Source of the DNA: Tridacna crocea
Taxonomy: Eukaryota; Mollusca; Bivalvia; Cardiida; Cardiidae
NCBI GenBank assembly: GCA_943736015.1
Contig: OX031071.1
Span: 16,092,119-16,156,118 of the forward strand
Length of the DNA stretch: 64,000 nucleotides
Direction: 5' to 3'
Below, piece after piece: positions 30,611 to 40,657 of this stretch. The position numbers and the translations under genes are program-made. The notes under the pieces are model-generated. The model was given only the letters and a program-made list of their open reading frames with translations, searched no databases and was not told where the DNA came from. Position 1 is the stretch's first letter. The number at the start of each line of letters is the position of its first letter.

Positions 30611-30668
30611 GGCAGACAGTGTAGATCACCAAATTTTGTGAAGTCTGATCTCAATCTACACTGCCCAC
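30611..30668. repeat. GATC-palindrome repeat
   Basis: GCAGACAGTGTAGATCA on one side and AGTCTGATCTCAATCTACAC on the other form an imperfect inverted repeat of about 58 bp. Confidence 0.7.
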
Positions 30669-30877
30669 AAAAGCATATATAGTTGTGAAATTTCAATCTG
30701 GTAACAAATCAAAGAAATTCTGCCTAACAAAGGTATTTGTGACAATACCTGTAGAAAAATATTGATTACAGTTGCCTCCCTTTGTTCATTAAAGGATAGC
30801 TGAAAAAATCTTGTTTCTGAAGCTCTAATCTGACAAGTACCAAAGTACCAAAAGCAATGACTGTAGCTTGGCTCCAC

Positions 30878-30948
30878 AGCATAGATCAATATCTGACATC
30901 ACAGATTGTAGTCTGATCTTGAACCTACACTGTCTGCTAAAGCGACAA
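30878..30948. repeat. GATC-palindrome repeat
   Basis: CATAGATCAATATCTGACAT paired imperfectly with GTCTGATCTTGAACCTACAC. Confidence 0.7.
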
Positions 30949-31160
30949 GATTGTTCATTCTGAATCTGTTTTCTTATTTAGATGTAGTAAACTCTTCCTG
31001 TATTGATGATGAATGAATAAACAATGATCAGCCTGTTTTGTTTCTGTTTACAATGTCGATAAACTTACTTTTTGTAAGCCTAGAATGGGGACAAAACAAT
31101 CACTTGAATGAATAGTTTGTTTCGACACTTTGAATGGTCACATGGTGTTTACGTCTCTAA

Positions 31161-31629
31161 AGCCTGTTTCACTTCAGCCGTACGATTTCTGCCGTAACAC
31201 AATTGCTACCAATTCATACCTGTCGCACAAACTGCAAATTTGTAAAGCAATCTTTATGGCATGTGGCAGCAACCTCATTCTGCAGCAGGCCTTCACAGAA
31301 TTGACTTTGGCTATCCAGGCACATAGGTTCCGAGTTGCAGCCAGGAACAGAATACGCGCGGATGAAGAATGAGACGACGCTATTTTATGCTTCAGGCATA
31401 TTTGTTACTATGTATAAGCACATGCCTTCTTCATCTGGATCATGGGTTGGGTTGGTGGTAGCTCGGTTGTCGCAAAAATCGCAAAGAAATCTCAAAGAAA
31501 ATGAGCATGTTGAAAAACCAGCTTGCAACGTCTACCGCCTTGCGAATTTGTATAGCAGTCATGCCAAGTCCTGCAATTTGTCAAAAAATGTTTCTGTAAG
31601 GCCGTCATATGGCTGATGTGAAACAGGCT
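31161..31629. mobile_element. TAA-flanked Harbinger-type MITE
   Basis: 469 bp between TAA duplications (31158-31160, 31630-31632). TIRs AGCCTGTTTCACTTCAGCC and, read inward, AGCCTGTTTCACATCAGCC, matching over about 19 of 20 bases. Target and terminus style resemble the Harbinger element at 17777. Open frames inside are short and unrecognised. Confidence 0.85.
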
Positions 31630-31854
31630 TAACATGTAACTACAGACATTTACGACGAAATGTCTGCTGATCATTGGTGATCAACGATGTAGACAAACGG
31701 ATAATGTGGCATGGCAGGATCTATTGTAGTTTAAGATTTTTTTGTTGCCACTGACTGAAACTTTTCCAAACTGCACCTTTACATGTTGTAAAAGTCATAA
31801 TGATGGTCATATTTTACATGGTAAAAATGAAATTTACTTTTATTTTATAAACAG

Positions 31855-31956
31855 GTTGTTTATTCAGCTGCTGAGAGTTTTAATACTAATGGTGGCCAGT
31901 TTGCAAGTCAGATATCAACATCAGATTGTTCTTATACAGAAAGACAGATGCACGAG
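31855..31956 (+). CDS. candidate internal exon, unknown protein
   Basis: 102 nt (34 codons, phase 0 in and out) after a good acceptor (TTACTTTTATTTTATAAACAG) and before GTCAGT. The Ser/Gln/Asn-rich peptide includes AAESFNTNGGQFASQISTSD and ends ERQMHE. Composition is less AT-biased than its flanks. The best exon candidate in the window, but no family recognised and no partner exon proven. Confidence 0.35.
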
Positions 31957-31969
31957 GTCAGTATCCTAT

Positions 31970-32085
31970 ACATCAGAGGTGAGAGGTGAAAAAGGACATG
32001 AGAGAAAGTTTGCCTCAGCCAGGTATTGAACCCTCAATCTTCAGATCATATGTAATATGCTAAGCACTGGGCTATGTGGCAAAGG
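31970..32085 (-). mobile_element. SINE head region, reverse orientation
   Basis: AGGTATTGAACCCTCAATC (reversed B box) and AAGCACTGGGCTATGTGG (reversed A box region), with GAGGTGAGAGGTGAAAAAGG body on the left. Confidence 0.6.
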
Positions 32086-32087
32086 GC

Positions 32088-32106
32088 TTGTTTGGTAAAA
32101 AGTTAA
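32088..32106. repeat. MITE terminus fragment
   Basis: GCTTGTTTGGTAAAAAGTTAA only. Confidence 0.5.
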
Positions 32107-32136
32107 GAAGGTATAAATATATTTATGTTAAGGGTG

Positions 32137-32281
32137 CTTTGTTACTTATACTCTGTCGAGTGTATGTTGCACACGGGCACGTCTCGTAGTATAAATAGAG
32201 AGTGTGGCTCTATTCCGGTCATTCGACGGCTAGACTACACATTACTTATGACTGAGTATAACCTGCCTGCTATCCTGTTAT
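32137..32281 (+). other. promoter-like segment, possibly a solo LTR
   Basis: CpG-containing block with a clear TATA-like GTATAAATAGAGAG at about 32189 followed by GGCTCTATTCCGGTC. It starts TGTTACTTATACTC and ends near CTATCCTGTTA. No second copy or flanking duplication was found, so LTR origin is only a suggestion. Confidence 0.25.
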
Positions 32282-32546
32282 TTTAAAACTTGTCAAAATT
32301 AGTATAAACTCAAAGTACATGGGCTATCTGAAGTTGAATTTGTGAACAGTATAAGTCAAGATTAGACTTCACAAATGTGCAGTTTGACTGGGTAGGCCAA
32401 GAAGAAATTTTACCAAAGTGCAGTCTGGTCTGTGATTTTTACTGTTTGCTCTACAGAGATGTTCTGGTGAGACTTAAGTGTTTGATCTGTTTTTTTGTCT
32501 GTTTTGTTTATTTGACAGTATGAGGAAAATTTAAACCCTTCCAGCC

Positions 32547-32774
32547 TTAACTGTTTTCCACACAGTGACGACTTTCAACACCCCTGAAATAGAAAGCTTT
32601 TGAAAACATTGTGAGAAATGGAGAAAATGCTGGTAACCAGCATTTTCTCCTTTTCCCTCAATGTTTTCTACCCTGCTGGAAACAACTTTCAATTTTTGAT
32701 TTACATTAATTTTGTAGTCTGCAAGTGCTTTCAATTTGGACCAGTCTAAAATTTGGTCATTTGTAAAGGGTTAA
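32547..32774 (+). repeat. TTAA-hairpin MITE A
   Basis: Full length with TTAA at both ends. The stem carries GAGAAATGGAG against CTCCTTTTCCCTC. Confidence 0.92.
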
Positions 32775-32840
32775 TTATCTCTAATATTTTCAATTTTAAT
32801 CTCTAGGACTGCTGTCTCTTATCAAAAATATCTCAAAAAA

Positions 32841-32910
32841 GCGGATAGTTTAGATCAAAGAGCAGAATGTAAATTCTGCATAGTATGATCTTGATCTACA
32901 CTTTGCACAA
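32841..32910. repeat. GATC-palindrome repeat
   Basis: GGATAGTTTAGATCAAAGAG with AGTATGATCTTGATCTACAC; inner CAGAATGTAAATTCTG also pairs. Confidence 0.75.
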
Positions 32911-33143
32911 AGATATACAAACTTGTGAATGTCACCGTAAGGTTTAATAGCAGATATTACTGGCTCTGGCAACAGTAATTCTATCCCATTCTGTCTGGTA
33001 TCGATTCCTTCCAGAGTTTATATTTTTTCACTGTAAATTGAACTTTTATTTCTTTCCTCAATAGACTGCTAAATTATCCCTCATCCTGCTGAATAATTGA
33101 GGTGAAATTTTGAAGCCAATAGTAAAACCTCAGATGTTGCTAT

Positions 33144-33371
33144 TTAACCCTTTTCCAAATGACAAATTTTAGACTCTTCCAAACACAAAGAGTTTGCAGA
33201 AGACAATTTCAAATTCGATGAAAATGACAGAAAGTTCTCCAAATAGATAGAAAACATTGTGGAAAAAGGACAAATTGCTCATGACGAGCAAATTCTCCTT
33301 TTCCCAAAGTGTTTTCAAAAGACTTGTACTGCAGACACGTAAAAACAAGGGCTTGTTTGGGAAAGGGTTAA
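33144..33371 (-). repeat. TTAA-hairpin MITE B
   Basis: Full length. Core ACAAATTGCTCATGACGAGC with a near-complementary right half. TTAA at both ends. Confidence 0.92.
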
Positions 33372-33402
33372 AAGATATACCCTAGGTAAAAACATTTCTG
33401 TA

Positions 33403-33470
33403 TTGACTGTAGATCTCGGATCAGATTCACTTTCTGTTCAGTCTGATCTTAATCTATACTGTCTGCAAAT
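33403..33470. repeat. GATC-palindrome repeat
   Basis: GACTGTAGATCTCGGATCAG paired with AGTCTGATCTTAATCTATAC. Confidence 0.7.
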
Positions 33471-33947
33471 GATCATTGAGTTGGGCTCAGTAGCCTAAGG
33501 GTTACAGAAATGGGAGTTTTTCAGTTTGACAAGAAAGACCTTGAGGATGGTAGTGCAAATTCAGTACATGTTGTGATGGAATCATGGTCTATTTCAGTAT
33601 GTGCCATTGCAGGATTCACATTAATTTTGTCATAAATTCAGGTCCAATGCAAGACAGTCCCATGTAAAAATTAAACACTTATAAAGATCTTAAACAAAAG
33701 ATTTACTGCAGTTATTGCAGAAAATACCAAAGTTTTGAATATTAAACAGCTTTACAAACCAAAGCTGTTTTACCTATGTCGATTACAGTAATCTCCATCA
33801 ACAGAAATGGTTCAAAACGACCCAGTTCCAAAACAACCCACTTTACAAGTCTGAGACTGCTGTTATTGCAATGAATTTTATTAGAATTGACTTGTTAAAT
33901 AAATGTAACTGTCTGACTCTTACCCATTTTCGATCTCAAATGTTTAG

Positions 33948-33985
33948 AGAAGAATATTCCAGACACTCTATTGACATGTTAACAG
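33948..33985 (+). CDS. candidate internal exon, unknown protein
   Basis: 38 nt between TCAAATGTTTAG and donor GTCAGT. The one open frame reads EEYSRHSIDMLT and exits in phase 1. Short; unconfirmed. Confidence 0.18.
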
Positions 33986-34069
33986 GTCAGTGACTATACT
34001 GTGACTGTCTAGTCTTAGATCTTTTGGTTTTCTTCTCTGCATCTGATGCTAAAAGCTTTTCTGAATTAA

Positions 34070-34718
34070 AGGAGCCGTCACACCATGACGTTTTGGTCAA
34101 CGCACTCTAAGCATTTCAATCATTCGATTTTTGAGCGTTCTAGAATGAAGATGGCACATCTGGCGTGTTATTAATGTGTGCCTAACATATGACTAGCGTG
34201 TATCTAACGCACGAGAAGGGTGTAACAGCGACCAAGTAAGATACCTCTGATACTTCTATATGCATGGACGTTCAGGAAACACTCAAATGACGCTCAATGG
34301 ACACAAAAGGATTTTTGCGCTAGGAGACTGTTCAACGGTCGTTGACAGATTGCCAGTGAGTCGTTTACTGCAAAGCAAACGATAAGTAACAACCAAGTAA
34401 CGCTAGAGTAACGACTGACTAATGGTAGCTGAACGTGTGCAATGCTCGATGAACGTTACTAAAACGTTCCGCAAACGTTCTTTAACGATCTTCAGTGTTT
34501 AAAATTAAACATTGAAGAACACTGGTGTCAGTGAGAACTTTTTTGCATGTTCAAAACTTTTTTTCTGGACTAGCGTTCTCTGCTGATTCCCGGCGATTAC
34601 AGACGATCACCGAAGTTCACTAGCGTTCACACAATGCTCTTCTGGCGCTATCCCATGGACCATGAGCGACTTATGCTTCCTCAAACAATGACCAGAACAT
34701 CATGGTGTGACGGCTCCT
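34070..34718. mobile_element. TAA-flanked Harbinger-type MITE
   Basis: 649 bp between TAA duplications (34067-34069, 34719-34721). TIRs over 30 bp: AGGAGCCGTCACACCATGAC at the left and AGGAGCCGTCACACCATGAT read inward at the right. The interior has scattered AACGTT/AGCGTT motifs like those of the 17777 element, supporting a relationship. No ORF. Confidence 0.9.
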
Positions 34719-34917
34719 TAAGCAAGGCATATCCTTATCTTGTCTTGCCTTGTCCTGCTAGTTGACATCAATTTCACCCCTCAAAATATCTTAAGATTAG
34801 TCCTCTATCTGTCAGTCAAATCATTCCCTACTATTTGTTCCCCCTTACCCAAAATTGTTGGGTTTCTTTTTTCTATGCTACACATGATAAAAGACTTTAT
34901 GAAGTATGTAGTATGTA

Positions 34918-35113
34918 CCACTCGTCAAACTTTCGGACTTGTCAGTATTGAATGCATTTGCAGATGACACACTATTTCTCACTCATTTATTTTTGAAAGT
35001 GTAAAAGGCCTTGTTGGAAAAAGACAGAATGCTGGTTCATTTTTCTACAAAAATATTCAAAAACCACCTACCTCAGGGTCATTGAATAATATGGAACTGT
35101 TTTGTAAAAGGTA
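34918..35113 (-). repeat. TTAA-hairpin MITE A, decayed
   Basis: CATTTGCAGATGACACACTA, a half-core AGAATGCTGGTTC and short arm CTCAGGGTCATTGAATAA. Confidence 0.6.
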
Positions 35114-35187
35114 AATTTCTCTGTATAGTGAATAGATGATCACTGAAATTGCAGATGTTGCTGTACATGTGTCATAACGTACAAAAC

Positions 35188-35413
35188 TTAAGTCTTTACC
35201 ACACAATCCCTACTTTTACCTTTTAAGAAGAAGTCTTTGGAAAACACTGTGGGAAAAGGAGAAAATGCTGGTAATCAGCATTTTCTCCTTTTCCCTCAGT
35301 GTTTTCTACACTATCGAAGAGAAAAATCATCATTTTATCAGTGTTTAATTTGTTGTCTGCAAATGCTCTCAATTTTGTCACATCCTAAATTTTGTTGTTT
35401 GGTAAAGGGTTAA
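35188..35413 (+). repeat. TTAA-hairpin MITE A
   Basis: Full length. Stem base changed on both sides (CACTGTGGG against CCCTCAGTG). Centre GGTAATCAGC. Confidence 0.92.
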
Positions 35414-35954
35414 GGTAGTGCCATCCTTACGGAAAACAGCTATTTCCACTATAAAAGTAAAATTCAAAATTTACTGGGTTTTAAAATGAGTATAGGATTC
35501 CAAATAGAAATAAAATTTTTGGTCAGTTAGAAATGGGCAAAAATATTATATTGGAATAAAAGCATATCAATTAATAAGAAATTTTATTCCATGTTGGACT
35601 AGAAGCGTTACGATGTTGTAACCCTTATTTCTGAATCACAACTAAAATGTCTGTTTATTTTACTACAGAGTTTTATTGCTGTACCTTGGAAAAAAGAAAG
35701 ACAAATTGATTTTAAGTAGTTGTATGATAAATTTAATAGGTATTTGTATAGTTATTCAATAAAAGTGGGATATAAATCATTGAAATAATGTGAAAAAATG
35801 AACAATTGATTTGAATGGGCAATTGTCTTTGTGCCATAAACAATGTACTAAGCAAGTTTGAGCAAACAAACAAATTCAAAGTGCGGGAGAGCATAGCAAA
35901 TAAAACTTGGAAAATTGAGGCAAGAATTGATTGGATGCAGGAATTGACCCCCTA
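35414..35954. other. 540-bp stretch, partly shared with 48220-48310
   Basis: Contains GCAAAAATATTATATTGGAA and GAAATTTTATTCCATGTTGG, similar to sequence upstream of the inverted-repeat complex at 48306. A pyrimidine-rich ATTTATTTTACTACAG at 35668 could be an acceptor; the open segment after it is too short to call. Confidence 0.35.
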
Positions 35955-36085
35955 ACTTATTTTTACCAAATCACAAAATTTAAAACTAAATGGTCACAAG
36001 CATTTTCTCCCTTTCCAACCATGTTTTTAAAAGCCCTTTTCTGCTTAGAGTCATGAAAACTGGGTTTGACGTGGCAAAGGATTCA
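35955..36085 (-). repeat. TTAA-hairpin MITE A, half-core deleted
   Basis: TTTTTACCAAATCACAAAAT, only the second half-core, then short arm. Confidence 0.6.
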
Positions 36086-36087
36086 GA

Positions 36088-36297
36088 GACAATCCCAATT
36101 TTTAAGAATCAAAATGAGATTTAAGGCTTTTGAAAACAGTGAGGGAAAAGAAGAAAATGACTAAATTTACTCCTTTTCCACAATGTCTTTTTCCCTACCT
36201 AAGGCAATTCACATCATTTCAAACATATTAACTTTGTTGTCTGTAAATGATTTTGATTAGTGTGAGTCTAAAGTTATGGTAATTTGCGGAGGATTAA
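36088..36297 (+). repeat. TTAA-hairpin MITE A, decayed
   Basis: Short arm, core without centre (AAAATGACTAAATTTACTCC), long arm to GGAGGATTAA. Confidence 0.75.
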
Positions 36298-36383
36298 CTC
36301 TTTACCAAACAATTTCAGAGTTGAAAACCCTGTCGAAGGCTTTTGAAAACATTTTTTGAAAAGCTGGCAACCAGGATTTTTGG
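36294..36383 (+). repeat. MITE A left half, cut by insertion
   Basis: TTAACTCTTTACCAAACAAT to AGCTGGCAACCAGGATTTT, where the tandem-core element begins. Shares TTAA with the previous copy. Confidence 0.7.
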
Positions 36384-37414
36384 CTTACCTGAGCACAACA
36401 TACTCGAGGGAAACTCCTAGAATCACGCTGTGTCCAGCGTCCGTCCTGGGGAATCGACAATTATTTAAACATTTCCTCCTACTAAACCCCTGGGCCAATT
36501 TGGTCCAAACTTTGCTCTAATGTTCCTTTAGAGGTTCTCTTTAAAACCTGTTTGCAGAATTTGAGTTCATCCAAAAATCTAGTTGCCATGGCAACCAAGT
36601 GGAATTTTCTACGAATTTTCTTCGAAAATCTTCTCCTCTGAAACCACTGGTCATCTTTTGAAATAATTTCACAGATATGTTCCTTTTCAAAAACTGTTCA
36701 GAAAATTTTGATGTGTCAAAAAGCATAGCCTTTGTGGGGCAGGGGGCTCTTTGTGTCCCATGGTGTCAATTCTTTAAACATCGCCTCCGAAACCACTGCC
36801 AATTTAAACCAAACTTGGCTGGAATGTTTCTTACAAGGCTTTCTTTAATATTTTTTCACAGAATTTGATTCCAACAGAAACCCTGGTTGCCATGACAACC
36901 AAAAGGAATTATCAAATCCTTATTAAAAACCTGTTTACACAATTTTAATTCTTCAAAAAAAACATGGCCATGGTGGGGGGGGGGGGGAACTCTTTGAGTT
37001 CAGTGGTAACAACCATTCTTTAAACATCTAAACCTTTGGTTTAGACCAAACTTGACTGGAATGTTCCTTGGAATGTGCACAGAATTTGACTCCCATCAAA
37101 AACTCTTCTCATGTTTCAAGAAGTTTTAGGGGAAAAGGGGGCTTCATGGTAGAGTTGGGGTCAGTTTTACTCCATTATCTTGCTGGTCAAAATTTCACAT
37201 TTCAGTTACTATCCTCCCCAAAAGAATTTTGTAGTCAGTCTGTCCATTCGTTTATTGAGCTCTATTTCAGTTTGTGTTTGTGCATCTTTCTCCTGGTAGA
37301 TATATCGTCAATTATTATCATTGTAACATTTACCTTTGGATTATTTTTTCCAATTTCACACATTTTATGACAAGCACTTGTTTGGAGAGCATAACCCGTC
37401 TCTGACAGCTCTTA
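36382..37414. mobile_element. hybrid tandem-core element
   Basis: Left end GGCTTACCTGAGCACAACAT then GTCCAGCGTCCGTCCTGG, followed by three diverged repeats of about 200 bp with GGTTGCCATGACAACCAA-like stems. From about 37126 the sequence switches to the right half of the 27128 type (GGGGAAAAGGGGGCTTCATG ... GAGCATAACCCGTCTCTGAC). A recombined or nested element. Confidence 0.6.
36975..36989. repeat. G homopolymer
   Basis: GGTGGGGGGGGGGGGGG run within the hybrid element. Confidence 0.9.
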
Positions 37415-37504
37415 TGTTACCAAGTTTTAAAATTACTTGAGGTGATAGTAACCTAACCAAATTCCAAATAGCCCCATCAAGGAAGAAGGCTTACTAATAG
37501 TTGA

Positions 37505-37628
37505 ACTTAGTTGAACAAAAAGAAAATGATGGTTACCAATTTTTCTCCTTTTCCCACAGTGTTTTCAAAAGCCTTTTTTCTCAGAGTTGTGAAAGGTCCT
37601 GGCTGTTGTATTGTTAGCAAAGGGTCAA
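37505..37628 (-). repeat. TTAA-hairpin MITE A, left-truncated
   Basis: Core AAAATGATGGTTACCAATTT and short arm to TTAGCAAAGGGTCA. Confidence 0.65.
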
Positions 37629-37732
37629 AAGAAGCCTTGGAGAGAAGAGTGAATGCAAAATGGAATATATTGAAGTCATACGAAGCTCAGGTTGTGTCCC
37701 ATGTTATAATTGTATGCACTGCCGATAATTTA

Positions 37733-37961
37733 TTAACTCTTTACCACACGAGAAAATTTCAGACTGGTTCAACTTGAAAGCATTTGCAGACAACAAATTA
37801 AAGATGACTGAAAAATTAAAATTTGTTCTGGGAAGGGTAGAAAACACTGTGGGAAAAGGAGAAAATGCTGGCTACCAGCATTTTCTCCTTTTCCCACAAT
37901 GTTGTCTAAAAGCTTCTTTCTCAGGGTCGTTAAAAGTCGGGATTGTGCGGTAAAGAGTTAA
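37733..37961 (-). repeat. TTAA-hairpin MITE A
   Basis: Full length with TTAA at both ends. Centre changed to GCTGGCTACCAGC; near-perfect stem. Confidence 0.93.
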
Positions 37962-38045
37962 GTCATACATTTTATTAAATTTGACATAACCTCTTTGATA
38001 ATGTTAATGTAGTTGAGTGTTTAATTGTCCTTTTTCCTTTTATAG

Positions 38046-38084
38046 TTGCCCAGTCAACCACTTAACTATGGTTCTTCTGACCCT
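38046..38084 (+). CDS. candidate internal exon, unknown protein
   Basis: A strong acceptor (CCTTTTTCCTTTTATAG), then 13 codons in phase 0 (LPSQPLNYGSSDP) to a donor-like GTATGAGT. Another frame is also open, so phase is uncertain. Confidence 0.2.
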
Positions 38085-38097
38085 GTATGAGTCTATA

Positions 38098-38322
38098 TTA
38101 ACCCTTTCCCAAAGGACAGATTTTGGACTCTTCCAAACTGAGAGTTTGCAGACGACAATTTTAGATTTGGAGAAAATTGCAGAAAGTTCTGAAAAAGGGT
38201 AGAAAACACTGTGGGAAAAGGAGGAATTGCTCGTTATGAGCAATTTCTCCTTTTCCCACTGTGTTTTCAAAGACTTTTACTGCAGAAACGTAAAAACCAG
38301 GGCTTGTTTGGGAAAGGGTTAA
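38098..38322 (-). repeat. TTAA-hairpin MITE B
   Basis: Full length. Core GGGAAAAGGAGGAATTGCTC with centre GTTATGAGC. Ends GGGAAAGGGTTAA. Confidence 0.93.
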
Positions 38323-38389
38323 AAAGGCAAACTATTTTTGGGATTTTCCAGTGTCTCAGACAATGTCTCAAACATTACAAAATCTTAGA

Positions 38390-38600
38390 TTGATTGCATG
38401 ATGTTGGGTATCATTTTCAACACATTTTCAGTTATATCATGATAGCCAGTGCACCTATCCATGTGTTCCAGTACTCCACATAATATTCTTTCCAAGCCAC
38501 TGGATCATCAAACCTTGGAAAGAAATTGGCCGTGCCAGGGACTGAACGCACGGCCCTGTTCTTAAGACCTCCATGCTACCAACTGAGCTATTAGGGTTCG
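38390..38600 (-). mobile_element. tRNA-derived SINE, reverse orientation
   Basis: Left: reversed tail GATTGATTGCATGATGTTGG. Right: reversed head with CAGGGACTGAACGCACGGCC (B box) and CTACCAACTGAGCTATTAGG (A box). Confidence 0.75.
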
Positions 38601-38601
38601 G

Positions 38602-38768
38602 CTACAAAATCTTGGACTAATCCTATATAAAGAACATTTACAGACAATTAAACTTATTAAAGACTCAAATGATGATTTTCTTCGATAGGGAAGAAAAAAT
38701 TACAGAAAAAAAGCAAAAGCACCGGTGACCAAAGGGTTATAAAAAATGGTGTTGTTTAGTGAAAGGCA
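38602..38768 (-). repeat. TTAA-hairpin MITE A, decayed
   Basis: AAAATCTTGGACTAATCC, TTCGATAGGGAAGAAAAAAT and a short arm; core lost. Confidence 0.5.
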
Positions 38769-38818
38769 TACACATTCTATTTTTTTTTTTAACTGTAGCA
38801 CAATATATTAGTAGCCGC

Positions 38819-39041
38819 TTAAACCTTTACTGAACAATCCAGACTTTTAAGAACCTTAAGGAAAAAAGCTTTTGAGAACATTGTTGGAAAACTAGAAAAT
38901 GCTGGTAACCAGCATTTTTCTAGTTTTCCAAAAATGTTTTCTTCCCTTCTAAAGGCCAACTTCCTTGTCAGAATCCATGTTGTCATGTGCGAATGCTTTT
39001 AATTTGGACCAGTCTAAAATTTAATCATTAAGTAGAAGTTC
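38819..39041 (+). repeat. TTAA-hairpin MITE A with covariant core
   Basis: Full length. The stem reads GGAAAACTAGAAAATGCTGG on one side and GCATTTTTCTAGTTTTCC on the other. The GGAG/CTCC pair of the consensus has become CTAG/CTAG on both arms, so pairing is kept. Confidence 0.88.
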
Positions 39042-39193
39042 AGATGAAAACAAAAGGGAGCCTTCATCAATCAAATATATAGTATTTTTGTTTTATGCTT
39101 TATCATTGGAAAGGTGTAAATTCTCGGTGTTTGCTTTATTTGTTAGTCAAAAATTCATAGGATCATTATTTGCCCCTTAATGTAGAAAGTCAT

Positions 39194-39270
39194 TTAACCC
39201 TTTGTCACACTGCAGAATTTTAGACTTGTCGATATCGAAGGAATTTACAGACGCTAATATAAGAAATTGT
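39194..39270 (-). repeat. MITE A long-arm fragment
   Basis: TTAACCCTTTGTCACACTGC, then CAGACGCTAATATAAG. Confidence 0.55.
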
Positions 39271-39291
39271 TCAATTGATAGTGCTTGTCCT

Positions 39292-39437
39292 TTAACTCTT
39301 CACCAAATGACAAAAATTTTACACTTGTCCAAATTGAGAGTACTTGCAGATGACAAAATAAATGTAACTTAAAAATTTAGATTTGTTTCCAGAAGGATAG
39401 AAAACATTGTGGCAAAAGGAGAAAATGCTGTTGTGTA
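39292..39437 (-). repeat. MITE A, left half cut at the hairpin
   Basis: Long arm and first half-core (GGCAAAAGGAGAAAATGCTG). It breaks exactly at the loop, where SINE tail sequence follows. Confidence 0.75.
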
Positions 39438-39487
39438 AGGACGAAAATAACGGTGAAAGTGGTGCAAAACACCATTCAATCAAAGTT
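39437..39487 (+). mobile_element. SINE 3' tail
   Basis: GTAAGGACGAAAATAACGGT, then AAAACACCATTCAATCAAAG. Confidence 0.55.
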
Positions 39488-39539
39488 AATTCAGAAGAAA
39501 TTTGTCCCAGGACTTTGACCATGTCCTGAGATAACCTCC

Positions 39540-40260
39540 AGTGTAATGCTACCTCATATAACCTCTGACCTGCACAGAAAGCCTTGACCTTAAATGACCT
39601 TAAGAATGGACATGTCCTTAGATTAAAAGTCGGGCTTCTTGTGTAATTCAGATGAACCCATGAGGACGCCCATAATTTCTTTTTAAAGAGAAAAACCAGA
39701 GAAAGTTGAAGATTGAATGTTAATATCTTCTACCCTTTCTATCCCAAATTTGGTTTGTGGTCATCCAAAACTTGAGTAACAGAAAACCTTTTATTTTTTA
39801 TTTCATTCCTTTCTTTTAATTTTTTTCCTTTCTCGTAACATGGATATAAGACACACATGCAAATGCTATGTCTTTGTTTGGAGATTTTTTATAAAGTAAC
39901 ATAATATTTTACCAAGATTTGTTCTCCTTTCCTTTAAGAAGGGAAAAGTGATGACCAAATTTTGTGGAGAGTTTCCAACAATACCCCAGCCAGTGTCCAT
40001 TGTCAAGGAAACTTGATAATCACCAATGAAAGGGGCCACTGCCCATCAAATAAGGGGCTGGAGTGATCAGTCTAAATGGGTTTTATTTTTGCCTTGATAC
40101 AGATAGCATTGTTAGGGAAAACTTGGCGGAGAAAGTGAATTACCTTTTTTTCTGCCATAATTGATTTGAGCCTTGATCTGGGAAAAGGGCACTTAACGTT
40201 TATATATATGTGGTGCATTATACCCATCAGATCATTATGGATCCTCAATAGCCTAAGTTT
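39540..40260. other. 720-bp stretch without recognisable element
   Basis: No palindromic element. Low-complexity T-rich tracts near 39790-39835. TGACCTTAAATGACCTTAAG near 39586 is a short direct repeat. Confidence 0.4.
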
Positions 40261-40485
40261 TTAACCCTTTCCAAACGACAAATTTTAGACTGCCCCAAAC
40301 TCAAAGTGTTTGCAGATGACAATTTTAAATTTGATGAGAATGGCAGAAAGTTTTCCGGTAGGCTAGAAAACATTGTGGGAAAAGGAGAAATTGCTTGTTA
40401 CGAGCAATTTCTCCTTTTCCCACAGTGTTTTGTAAAGACTTGTACTGCACACGTAAAAAGCAAGGCTTGTTTGGGAAAGGGTTAA
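40261..40485 (-). repeat. TTAA-hairpin MITE B, perfect core
   Basis: Full length. GGGAAAAGGAGAAATTGCTT with centre GTTACGAGC and a matched right half. TTAA at both ends. Confidence 0.95.
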
Positions 40486-40657
40486 TAAAAGACTTTATCT
40501 AAATGTAGACTGGTCCTGGGACATACAGCGAAAAGTTTCTGCCCTGGTCAGCCAGCACCTATATTGTAGAGTCGTGAGTTGATACTTTTTACAGATGCAT
40601 GATGCCTCTTTTTCACAGAGCATAACACATTTTTTCTGCTTTTTTGTTGATGAATAT

